Shown here: positions 36,989 to 44,377 of the stretch, piece by piece | How the letters are laid out: every line of letters starts with the position of its first letter | How positions within the stretch are numbered: the stretch's first letter is position 1 | Source of the DNA: Deltaproteobacteria bacterium | GTDB taxonomy: Bacteria > Myxococcota_A > UBA9160 > SZUA-336 | NCBI GenBank assembly: GCA_029261895.1 | Contig: JAJDAK010000048.1 | Span: 1-64,000, forward strand | Length of the DNA: 64,000 nucleotides | Direction: 5' to 3' | Made by a program: the position numbers and the translations under genes | The notes under the pieces: generated by a model | Seen by the model: only the letters and a program-made list of their open reading frames with translations | Told to the model about the DNA's origin: nothing | The model's database searches: none

Positions 36989-37926
36989 TTTGATCTCCGC
37001 GGCTGACGTCTCGCATAAAGGGTTACGACCTCGAAATGCGGCGGGCGCTTTTCTCGCGAGGTGACATCGCAGAATGTCACATCGAAACCGCACGCGCTGA
37101 AGAGATCTTTGAGCTGGGTCGGTTTGAAGCCAAATTCGCAATGGCCGTATGTCTTCGCGAGCGCATGATGACGGTGGGCATTCAACACCGACGCGGCAAG
37201 CGTTCCGTCGTTCCGAAGTACGCGAGCGGCTTCAACCACGGCCTGCTTGGGATCCTGCGCATAAGAAAGTGTATTCATGAATAGGACGTGATCAAAGCTC
37301 TGTTTATCGTACGGGAGCGCATGTAAATCACCGACTTGAAAACGTACGTTACGAAGATGTTGGAGTCGACGCTTCGCCGCCAGCATCACCCGCGGACTGA
37401 GATCCAAGCACGTGACCGATTCTGCGGATCGCGCAACAAGCTCTGCCAATGCGCCGTCGCCCGAAGCCACGTCCAAAACATCCCCAAGCTTCGCCAATCC
37501 CAAGAGTCCGCGTGCTGCCGCTTCCCAGGTTCGACCCGGGGAGTAGTAACGTTCCATTTGCCCAGCTACCGTGTCCGCCCAACTCCCACCGCGCGCGCGA
37601 ATCAACGTCGACAAACGCTGCTGATCCTCTTCCAAAATGGGATCCGCGCGCGATTGGCAAATGACATCCCAGAGCGCCCTCGCTTCGGTGGGCATGTCGT
37701 CCGCGTTTAGACGGTAGTAGGCCGATGCGCCGGCACGACGATCGTGTACCAAACCCGCGTCCCGCAGTTTGCCCAGATGCGTCGATACCCGCGATTGTCC
37801 GAGATGGGTGATTTCGGTGAGTTCAGTAACGGTGAGCTCCTCATGGGCGAGCAGCTGAAGCAGCCGCACGCGGCTATGATCCCCCAGGATGCGGAGCAAG
37901 TCCGTCGTGTTCTCTAGCGTAGACAT
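36985..37926 (-). CDS. ArsR-type transcriptional regulator fused to a SAM-dependent methyltransferase domain
   Basis: A 313-residue two-domain protein. Residues 1-95 are an ArsR winged helix ([37 protein letters not shown]). Residues 130-300 are a Rossmann methyltransferase ([45 protein letters not shown]). Such fusions occur beside metH and met genes and are thought to sense SAM or SAH. It heads the metH-maoC-citE operon, with metH starting within its stop codon (ATGA). A promoter with a dyad covering it lies right upstream. No Cys pair typical of metal-sensing ArsR proteins is seen. Confidence 0.9.
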   Translation of the reverse strand: MSTLENTTDLLRILGDHSRVRLLQLLAHEELTVTELTEITHLGQSRVSTHLGKLRDAGLVHDRRAGASAYYRLNADDMPTEARALWDVICQSRADPILEEDQQRLSTLIRARGGSWADTVAGQMERYYSPGRTWEAAARGLLGLAKLGDVLDVASGDGALAELVARSAESVTCLDLSPRVMLAAKRRLQHLRNVRFQVGDLHALPYDKQSFDHVLFMNTLSYAQDPKQAVVEAARVLRNDGTLAASVLNAHRHHALAKTYGHCEFGFKPTQLKDLFSACGFDVTFCDVTSREKRPPHFEVVTLYARRQPRRSK

Positions 37927-37930
37927 TGAT

Positions 37931-37958
37931 TTATCTTTATATCCGGATAGTCAGATAA
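37931..37958. promoter_or_regulatory. Compound dyad operator for the ArsR-methyltransferase regulator
   Basis: A 28-bp symmetric element: TTATCT, a 3-nt gap, the self-complementary TATCCGGATA, a 3-nt gap, and AGATAA. It covers the -10 box and most of the promoter spacer of the metH operon, as an ArsR operator would. Perfect symmetry at every arm base. Confidence 0.6.
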
Positions 37959-37963
37959 GTCAA
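37936..37963 (-). promoter_or_regulatory. Sigma70-like promoter of the arsR-metH operon
   Basis: On the minus strand TTGACT (37958-37963), a 16-nt spacer, then TATAAA (37936-37941). The ATG at 37926 comes 9 nt after the -10 box, so the mRNA would be leaderless or nearly so; no Shine-Dalgarno is seen. Confidence 0.6.
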
Positions 37964-37990
37964 TATCGGTAGGAGGCTCGCTCGGCTTGA

Positions 37991-39910
37991 TCAGCCGCCT
38001 TCTCGGTAGGCCTTCCCAGCCCGATACAGCGTTAAACGCTGCTCGATCGCGGCCGCCAGACGTGAATTTCCCGCTTCCCGGGCCAAGATCGCGCTCCGTT
38101 CAGCCGTCTCGATCGCATCAGGGAACTGGCCCGCCTCCGCGAACGCCGCCGCCAGCAGATCGAGGTCATCCACATTCTGATACTCGGTTTCCTGTGCAGC
38201 CACGCGCGCCAGCTCCAGCCCCAACACGCCATTGCGTAGACCCTCTTCAGGCGCAGTCGAGAGCAGCCATGCGAGATGACGTCGTGCGCGCGGCAGGCTT
38301 TCATCCAGCGCCAGCGCCCGCTGATAGCTGTCGATCGCCTGCACGCGATCGCCCTGCTCGCTCCAGAGATAGCCGACGCGATCCCATGCGCGAGCATGCC
38401 CCGGAACTGCAGCAACCAATTGTTCGAAATAGAGCAGCGCGTGTTTGGAGTCGCCGATCTGTTCATACGCACTGGCCAAATTGAAGAGAGTGTCCGGGTG
38501 ACGGGGCCGAATACGCTGCGCCAGTGTCAACTCTTGGATCGCGGAGTTCAGATCGCCACGTCGCCCCAGCGCGGTGCCAAGATTGTAGTGCGCGTCCGCG
38601 TATCCCGGTCGAATCCGCAGTGCTTCTTTAAAGTGAGGAATCGCTTGTTTCAATTCGCCGCGACCCGCATATGCGGCTGCAAGATTGTGATGCGCAACAT
38701 GATTCTCTTCGGTTACATCGAGTGCATGCGAAAACAACGTGACCGTGTCGCGCCAATAGCGAACCTGGTGAAAGGTGAGAAACCCACATCCCACGAGAGC
38801 AGCGACAAACCACGGGAGCCCAAGAAGCCACCGCAAACGCCCTGAACCGAGACCAAAAGCAGCGGCCCAAACAATCAGTATCAACAATCCTAAAATCGGT
38901 AGGTACATGTAACGATCGGCCAGAGATTGCTCTCCGACCTGAACAATGCCGATCACTGGGACGAGCATTCCGACGAACCAAAACCAGCCGACAAAAAACC
39001 AACCTTGAGTCTTGATCGCTCGTAATGCCAACCAAGATACCGCGGCCGCCACCGAGGCGGACGCAAATACCTGCCCCAACGGCCACGAGATCGGATGCGG
39101 ATAGAAGACCGCGAGGTCAACCGGCCAAAACGTCATGAAGACGTAGCGCAGATATGCGATGAATGTATTCGCGATGCGTTCCGAGACGGGTAGAACATCA
39201 AGGGACTCCAACGCATGACCGGACTGCTGCGCCATCAGCGTAATGACGCTTGAGAAGATCGCGAGCGCAATCAACGGCAGCTTTTCTACGATTCGTAGCC
39301 AATGCCAGCGCTCGAGCGGCCAGATATCAAAGAGTAGAAGCAAAAACGGCAGCGTAACGAGCATCGGCTTCGCAGCCAACCCCAACGCCAGACATAGAAA
39401 TACTCCGAGATATGCGAGCGGGTTCGCGCGCTTTGCGTAGACGGCGTATAGATAGATCGCCATCAGACCGAATGCCGCAGAAAGAAGATCCTTGCGTTCC
39501 GAAACCCAGGCAACCGACTCAACATGCAGCGGATGCAAAGCAAAGAGCGCTGCCACCATCGCACTTCGGCCGTAGTAACCAGTGAGTCGGCCAAGTGCCA
39601 AGAACACCAACAAGACATTCACAAGATGGAGCAAAAGATTGGTGAGGTGATGACCCGCCGGCTCCATTCCGAAGACTTCGACATCGAGCATATGAGAGAT
39701 CCACGTCAGCGGATGCCAATTACTCGCGTACATGCTGGTCCACGCCCAGCGAACCCCTTCCAGCGTGAGTCCCGCACGAACGTGGTCGTTCAGTTTGAGA
39801 TAGACGTCGTCATCGAAGCCCACAAAATCGTTGAAGCGCACTTCTTGGAACACGCCGAGGGTGATCAATACGAGCGCGAACGCGAGAAAGAGCTTTCGAG
39901 CGCGCGTCAT
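37991..39910 (-). CDS. TPR-containing multi-pass membrane protein (TMTC-like)
   Basis: A 639-residue protein. Residues 1-400 hold about ten to eleven membrane helices with the conserved first-loop motif GFDDDVYLKLNDHV and NWHPLTWISHMLDVEVFG, HHLTNLLLHLVNVLLVF, and HPLHVESVAWVSERKDLLS, all typical of bacterial TMTC-like glycosyltransferase-type proteins. Residues 430-600 are tandem TPR units (GYADAHYNLGTALGRRGDL, HPDTLFNLASAYEQIGDS). It probably transfers a sugar or lipid-linked group; no substrate is known. Start at 39910 overlaps the GT2 gene stop (ATGA). Confidence 0.85.
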   Translation of the reverse strand: MTRARKLFLAFALVLITLGVFQEVRFNDFVGFDDDVYLKLNDHVRAGLTLEGVRWAWTSMYASNWHPLTWISHMLDVEVFGMEPAGHHLTNLLLHLVNVLLVFLALGRLTGYYGRSAMVAALFALHPLHVESVAWVSERKDLLSAAFGLMAIYLYAVYAKRANPLAYLGVFLCLALGLAAKPMLVTLPFLLLLFDIWPLERWHWLRIVEKLPLIALAIFSSVITLMAQQSGHALESLDVLPVSERIANTFIAYLRYVFMTFWPVDLAVFYPHPISWPLGQVFASASVAAAVSWLALRAIKTQGWFFVGWFWFVGMLVPVIGIVQVGEQSLADRYMYLPILGLLILIVWAAAFGLGSGRLRWLLGLPWFVAALVGCGFLTFHQVRYWRDTVTLFSHALDVTEENHVAHHNLAAAYAGRGELKQAIPHFKEALRIRPGYADAHYNLGTALGRRGDLNSAIQELTLAQRIRPRHPDTLFNLASAYEQIGDSKHALLYFEQLVAAVPGHARAWDRVGYLWSEQGDRVQAIDSYQRALALDESLPRARRHLAWLLSTAPEEGLRNGVLGLELARVAAQETEYQNVDDLDLLAAAFAEAGQFPDAIETAERSAILAREAGNSRLAAAIEQRLTLYRAGKAYREGG

Positions 39911-40656
39911 TGCTTCGGGAACAAATGGGATTCGATCCAACCCCAGCGTGCAAGACGATAGACCACGCCCACGGAAACACAGCCAAGTCCATAACGGACA
40001 GATCGCCAGAATCCGATAGACGACGATTCGGGCGAGTATCGCGTCGGACAGCTGATTTCACCGATGACGTGCCCAAACCACAGAACCTGCGCCAAAACCT
40101 GGTTGTCGAAGACGAAGTCGTTTGAGTTTTCGGCGAGGGGTAGCTGCTCCAAGAGTTCACGGGAGTAGGCCCGGTAGCCGGTGTGGAACTCGGAGACTTT
40201 GGTCGCCATCAACCAGTTTCCCAGCAGCGTGAGCACGCGGTTGGAGACGTAGCGCCACAGCGGCATACCGCCAGCGAGCGCTTTGCCGCCGAGAATGCGC
40301 GATCCGAGCACACATGGGTACAACCCGCTAGCAACGAGGCTGACCATCGCTGGTATAAGATCGGGTGTGTACTGGTAGTCGGGATGCACCATGATGATGA
40401 CGTCGGCGCCCTCTTCGAGCGCCATGCGGTAGCAGGTTTTCTGATTGGCGCCATAGCCAAGGTTCTGCGGATGTACAATCAACTTCGTACGCGGCAGCTC
40501 CGCGGCGATCCGGGCTGTCTCATCATGGCTACCATCGTCCACAACAATTACGAGGTCGACCATCTCGTGTCGAATCACATCGTCATAGGTTTGGCGAAGT
40601 GTCTTCGCGGCGTTGTAAGCCGGCATGATCACTACGACGCACTGATCTTGATACAT
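39907..40656 (-). CDS. Family 2 glycosyltransferase (dolichyl-phosphate mannosyltransferase-like)
   Basis: A 249-residue GT-A enzyme. VIMPAYNAAKTL, VVDDGSHDETARIA, HPQNLGYGANQKTCYRMALEEGADVIIMVHPDYQY and FHTGYRAYSRELL follow the DPMS-like pattern, with the second acidic motif HPDYQY replacing DxD. It would load a sugar on polyprenyl phosphate. One or two hydrophobic segments near the C-terminus. It overlaps the TPR membrane protein by ATGA, which implies that it supplies that protein with its lipid-linked donor. The start at 40656 is chosen by family length; upstream Met codons exist. Confidence 0.85.
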   Translation of the reverse strand: MYQDQCVVVIMPAYNAAKTLRQTYDDVIRHEMVDLVIVVDDGSHDETARIAAELPRTKLIVHPQNLGYGANQKTCYRMALEEGADVIIMVHPDYQYTPDLIPAMVSLVASGLYPCVLGSRILGGKALAGGMPLWRYVSNRVLTLLGNWLMATKVSEFHTGYRAYSRELLEQLPLAENSNDFVFDNQVLAQVLWFGHVIGEISCPTRYSPESSSIGFWRSVRYGLGCVSVGVVYRLARWGWIESHLFPKQ

Positions 40657-40761
40657 TCGTTTAGGATACCGGACGAGCGGAAATCCGCTTGCCCCTCCCA
40701 TCGGCATACACGGGGAGACCCACACTTAGGCAAACTCTATCGGGGCCGATAAAATACTGAG

Positions 40762-41418
40762 ATGTCTAGCTACGTCATCGGCTTAACCACCATCTTTGCG
40801 GTTTTGTTCAGCTCTCTCGTTATCGGGGATGTCTATCAGTGGACCGATGACGACGGCTCTGTGCATGCGACCGACGACCCAGGTCAGGTGCCGAACGGTG
40901 TAACGACAACCGTGCTCCCGAAGCAGGAGCGCGTTATCCAGAAGATCGATGCCAAATCCACTCCGGCTGCCGCACGGAAAAGCGAAGATACGGGGCCGCT
41001 GTTGGAGCGATGGCGTCGGCGCTATGCTGAGATTGTAAACGCTGAAGCCGAGCTCACGGAATGCCGAACACGGCTCAGCCAATACTGCGAAGACGAGTAC
41101 TACGAAACTCGCGACCCCAATATCGCTCAAAATCTGCGCACGTATCTCAACCAGAAAAATTCAGGCGAAACTCCCGATTCTGCGTTGCTACCCGAACTAT
41201 TTTTCCCAAGCCCATGTGGCGACGTTATCGCCAAAGCGAAGATCGAGCATCCAGCCGATCGACACGCGTCGACCTGCCTTTGGCGTGTGGGAACCGTCAC
41301 CGCTGCAATCGATGGAGCAGCCGCATATTGGCAAACTGCCCGCACGCGACTCGAGGAAGAAGTGCGCCAAGCAAAAGTCCCGATGGATCTCATCTTCGGG
41401 ACCGACAGCGAAAACTAG
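40762..41418 (+). CDS. DUF4124-containing secreted protein
   Basis: A 218-residue exported protein. A signal peptide is followed by the DUF4124 motif DVYQWTDDDGSVHATDDP. The remaining 150 residues are charged, mostly helical, with six Cys, three in ECRTRLSQYCEDE and SPCGD and one in STCLWRVG. DUF4124 proteins are envelope proteins of unknown function in Proteobacteria. Its stop overlaps that of the convergent TetR gene. Confidence 0.8.
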   Translation: MSSYVIGLTTIFAVLFSSLVIGDVYQWTDDDGSVHATDDPGQVPNGVTTTVLPKQERVIQKIDAKSTPAAARKSEDTGPLLERWRRRYAEIVNAEAELTECRTRLSQYCEDEYYETRDPNIAQNLRTYLNQKNSGETPDSALLPELFFPSPCGDVIAKAKIEHPADRHASTCLWRVGTVTAAIDGAAAYWQTARTRLEEEVRQAKVPMDLIFGTDSEN

Positions 41419-42038
41419 GCCGCTAGCCCTTCGCGCAAGAGTTCCTCAAAGAGTTCGATCGCCACTTTGAATGGCAGCGTCGTGCGCTCCTGAAGATCAC
41501 GCTCAACCAAGTGACCCAGGCTTTGCACGAGGAACACAGCCATATGATCCGTGGCGACCCGCCGAATCTGTTGCTTCTCAAGTGCATCGTTCAACGCGTG
41601 TTCCACATGCGAAATGAGACGCTGTTCCTGATCAAGTAGGATCGGATCCGCCACCTGCGGCAACGTGAGTTCGCGATCCGCTGCGAGCACGCTCGCGAGC
41701 AAGGGGTTTCGACGGTAGGTCCAAAGCCAGAGTCGGGATAGACCCAAGAGTTTGTCGACGGCCTCGTCATCACGTGCAAGTAATTTCTGTGCCTTCAGCA
41801 GAAACGACTCGACCTCCTCTTCTAAAAGACGTGCGTAGAGCAGCTCTTTGCTGCTGAAATGCAGGTAGACCGTGGCACGGGAACATGACGAATCTCGCGC
41901 CACCTCTTCCATCGTAGTTTTGCGCGGACCAAAACGTAGAAACCGCGCCCTGGCTGCCTCGAGAATACTGTCACGACTGTCGCCGCTAAACGCAGGGCGG
42001 CGTCGCCGCTTGCTGGCTTTCACGGTCGACGGTTCCAT
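41415..42038 (-). CDS. TetR-family transcriptional repressor
   Basis: A 207-residue regulator. N-terminal helix-turn-helix at about 25-70 (ILEAARARFLRFGPRKTTMEEVARDSSCSRATVYLHFSSKELL split as usual), then an all-helical ligand domain. The Met at 42038 is preferred to a TTG six codons earlier. It diverges from an SDR gene, and the gap holds four TAGACA/TGTCTA half-sites, so it likely represses itself and the SDR. The ligand is unknown. Confidence 0.9.
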   Translation of the reverse strand: MEPSTVKASKRRRRPAFSGDSRDSILEAARARFLRFGPRKTTMEEVARDSSCSRATVYLHFSSKELLYARLLEEEVESFLLKAQKLLARDDEAVDKLLGLSRLWLWTYRRNPLLASVLAADRELTLPQVADPILLDQEQRLISHVEHALNDALEKQQIRRVATDHMAVFLVQSLGHLVERDLQERTTLPFKVAIELFEELLREGLAA

Positions 42039-42049
42039 GGCTTCACAAT

Positions 42050-42122
42050 TAGACAATAAACATTCTTCGTCAAGTGTCTACATATCCTTTAATACAACTA
42101 GACAAAATTATCTATTTGTCTA
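42050..42122. promoter_or_regulatory. Repeated TAGACA half-sites, probable TetR operators
   Basis: Four half-sites in alternating orientation: TAGACA (42050-42055), TGTCTA (42075-42080), TAGACAAA (42099-42106) and TTTGTCTA (42115-42122). The last two form a perfect 8-bp inverted repeat with an 8-nt centre. All fall between the divergent TetR and SDR start codons. Confidence 0.55.
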
Positions 42123-42203
42123 CTTTTGCGCTCTAACGCGTGATTGGAACGTCCGAGCCCGCCTGGTAGGATCAAATCACGAAGCTATTCAAGGAGAACA
42201 CCG

Positions 42204-42905
42204 ATGAGTGAGAAAGTCGCCCTGGTCACGGGGGTAGGCTCCGGGAACGGTGCCGCCCTCACCCGGCGCCTCACCAAAGTGGGTTATCGCGTCGCGATGC
42301 TTGCACGTTCTGCGGATCGATTGTCTGAGTTTGAGTCCAGCATTCCCGGTAGCCGTGCTTATCCAACGGACGTGTCAGACCTCGATGCGCTCCGAACAAC
42401 CTGTGAAAATGTTACGCGCGAACTAGGACCGATACGTACGATTGTGCACAACGCAGGCAGTGGCGCCTTCAGTGCATTTCTCGATACGCGCCCGGAAGAT
42501 CTCGAGAACGCGTTTCGCGTCAACACGCTTGCCCTGATGACTCTTGGCCAAGTACTCGCACCGTCGATGATCGCGCAAGGCAGCGGCGAAATTATCGTGA
42601 TCGGTGCTACCGCATCCCTTCGCGGCGGAGCCGCGTTTGCGGGCTTCGCACCGGCCAAAGCCGCTCAGCGTTCGCTGGCGCAATCCATGGCCCGCGGTCT
42701 CGGGCCACTGGGCATCCACGTGGCATACCTGATCATCGATGGCGTGATTGATATCCCAAAGACACGCGGGTTCTTCAAAGACAAGCCGGACGAATTCTTC
42801 CTGAAACCAGACGCGATCGCTGAGAGCGTGATGAGTTTAATCGAACAGGATCGCTCTGCATGGACCTTTGAACTCGACGTTCGCCCATTTCAAGAAACCT
42901 GGTAG
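42204..42905 (+). CDS. SDR-family oxidoreductase-like protein with Tyr to Phe at the active site
   Basis: A 233-residue Rossmann protein. The cofactor motif VTGVGSGNG and the NAG motif (VHNAGSGAF) are normal. Where the SDR catalytic Tyr-x3-Lys is expected the sequence is Phe148-Ala-Pro-Ala-Lys152, with no Ser in the usual upstream place (ATASLR precedes). A classical dehydrogenase proton relay is therefore lacking. Such Phe variants form their own SDR subgroup. AAGGAG lies 7 nt before the ATG at 42204. Probably controlled by the divergent TetR. Confidence 0.85.
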   Translation: MSEKVALVTGVGSGNGAALTRRLTKVGYRVAMLARSADRLSEFESSIPGSRAYPTDVSDLDALRTTCENVTRELGPIRTIVHNAGSGAFSAFLDTRPEDLENAFRVNTLALMTLGQVLAPSMIAQGSGEIIVIGATASLRGGAAFAGFAPAKAAQRSLAQSMARGLGPLGIHVAYLIIDGVIDIPKTRGFFKDKPDEFFLKPDAIAESVMSLIEQDRSAWTFELDVRPFQETW

Positions 42906-42972
42906 TGATCGGGTACTGACTGAGGCGGTCGCAGCGCGTATCCCAGCTGTTTGATAAGGTTCCAATCTGGAT

Positions 42973-43047
42973 GCGGGAATAGCTCAGTGGTAGAGCATCA
43001 GCTTCCCAAGCTGAGGGTCGCGGGTTCGAGCCCCGTTTCCCGCTCCA
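42973..43047 (+). tRNA. tRNA-Gly(CCC)
   Basis: A 75-nt cloverleaf. Acceptor GCGGGAA pairs with TTCCCGC, followed by discriminator T and an encoded CCA. The D-arm AGCTCAGTGGTAGAGC, the anticodon stem TCAGC/GCTGA around loop TTCCCAA (anticodon CCC, codon GGG), and the T-arm GCGGGTTCGAGCCCCG are all regular. Confidence 0.97.
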
Positions 43048-43063
43048 CACTTAGTGGGGTATT

Positions 43064-43175
43064 GGCGAGCGCAGCTCGCCGGCCCACACGGCAGGCGACT
43101 TCGTGCCTGCCTCGCAGCTTCGTACGCGCCTTTGGTGGTAGAAATCTGCGCAAGCGTTCCACTGGAACGCGCGCA
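43064..43175. repeat. Three consecutive hairpins downstream of tRNA-Gly
   Basis: Perfect inverted repeats follow one another: GGCGAGC/GCTCGCC (43064-43080), GGCAGGC/GCCTGCC (43090-43111) and GCGTTCC/GGAACGC (43154-43170), the last extended by TGCGC/GCGCA. No T-run follows, and no coding frame fits. This 179-bp gap may include a tRNA 3' processing or termination element. Confidence 0.55.
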
Positions 43176-43226
43176 GCGAGCCACAGGCGAGCGAAGGGCC
43201 ATAGGACGGGCACTGCAACGCGGTAG

Positions 43227-44375
43227 CTAATCCAGTTGAATACTGTCAAAGAGGTCGTCGATTTCGTCGGATTCTGAGGGGGGCTCGGCGGGTTCGGGCA
43301 CTTCTGATGGTACTGCCTGGATGGGCTCTTCACTCTCGACCGGTTCATCCATCTCTACCGGCTCGGCTGTGTCTTCAGGATCCAGCTCATCCAAGATACT
43401 CGCGAGTTCAAACTCGCCGTCACCAATCGGATTCGGATCGTCGAAAAGGCTCAACGTCGGAATCGTCACGGCTTCCGGCTCCATGTCTTCAACAACTTCT
43501 TCCCGCTCAGTGACTTCGATATTCGGCGTCGACGCTGGCATCGGCGTTTCAACGTCGGCCGGCACCCATCCCAGTCCTTCCGCCGCACGAATCACGGCTT
43601 CGGAATCGATCCAAGACGATTCATCCATGTAGCTTTCAAATAACGTGTTTCCCGCCAGCGTATTGACACAACGCGGAAGACCGTTTGAATAGCGAAAGAT
43701 CAATTCCATCGCGTCTTCAGAAAATATCTCCGACGTCGCACCGACGCATTGTAAGCGGTATGCGAGATATGCGTTTGCTTGTTGACGATCCATCGCCTCC
43801 AACGTTACACGCACCTCGAGTCGCTGTTGCAACCCAACACTCTCAGCAATCCGTTCCGCAAGGTCTGGTGTGCCTGCCAAGATTACGGACGCAAGCGGTT
43901 TACCGTCGTCATCGGCCAGGTTTGACAAACACGCGAGGTCACCGATACCCGTAGGATCGGTCAAAAGTTGGGCGTCATCGACTAAGAGTATCGGATGGAC
44001 CCCTTTTGCAGCCTCTGCCGTCAGCGCTGCCTTGAGTTCATCAACAGCATTCGGCAACGCTTTAGCAGGATTGGCAACACCCAATGCTCTAGCGCTGTGT
44101 TGGATCAACCATCCCGAATCACAAGCTTCGTGGGCGACCGCGATCACATGAGTTGAGTATTCAGATGCATCCAACGTGCGGGCCAAGTGTTGAACGAGTG
44201 CGGACTTGCCTATCCCAGGTCCGCCCGTCAAAAGCGCAAAGGCTTTTCGTTCTTGCGCAGCACGCACCAAACGCATGCGTGGTTTCACCTGAACAGCGTG
44301 CTCAAAGTAGAAACGATGATCAGCGTCGTTTTGAAAAGGTTCTGCGCGTAAACCGAAGTACTTGAGATAGTCCAT
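43227..44375 (-). CDS. ExeA/GspA-like AAA ATPase with acidic C-terminal tail
   Basis: A 382-residue protein. It opens with MDYLKYFGLRAEPFQND, the mark of ExeA-like ATPases, then Walker A GGPGIGKS (51-58), Walker B ILLVDDAQLL and a sensor region LEVRVTLEAMDRQQANAYLAYRL. The last 110 residues are very acidic and Pro-rich, ending SDEIDDLFDSIQLD. ExeA-like proteins help assemble secretin or pilus machines by ATP-driven remodelling at the peptidoglycan or membrane. It follows a TPR gene by 2 nt and is the last gene of the pilus/aro block. Confidence 0.9.
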   Translation of the reverse strand: MDYLKYFGLRAEPFQNDADHRFYFEHAVQVKPRMRLVRAAQERKAFALLTGGPGIGKSALVQHLARTLDASEYSTHVIAVAHEACDSGWLIQHSARALGVANPAKALPNAVDELKAALTAEAAKGVHPILLVDDAQLLTDPTGIGDLACLSNLADDDGKPLASVILAGTPDLAERIAESVGLQQRLEVRVTLEAMDRQQANAYLAYRLQCVGATSEIFSEDAMELIFRYSNGLPRCVNTLAGNTLFESYMDESSWIDSEAVIRAAEGLGWVPADVETPMPASTPNIEVTEREEVVEDMEPEAVTIPTLSLFDDPNPIGDGEFELASILDELDPEDTAEPVEMDEPVESEEPIQAVPSEVPEPAEPPSESDEIDDLFDSIQLD

Positions 44376-44377
44376 GA

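Noticed and set aside
43064..43175. A possible CRISPR array or attachment site next to tRNA-Gly
   Set aside because: The repeats are unrelated inverted repeats, not direct repeats with spacers, and no duplicated tRNA end is present in the window.
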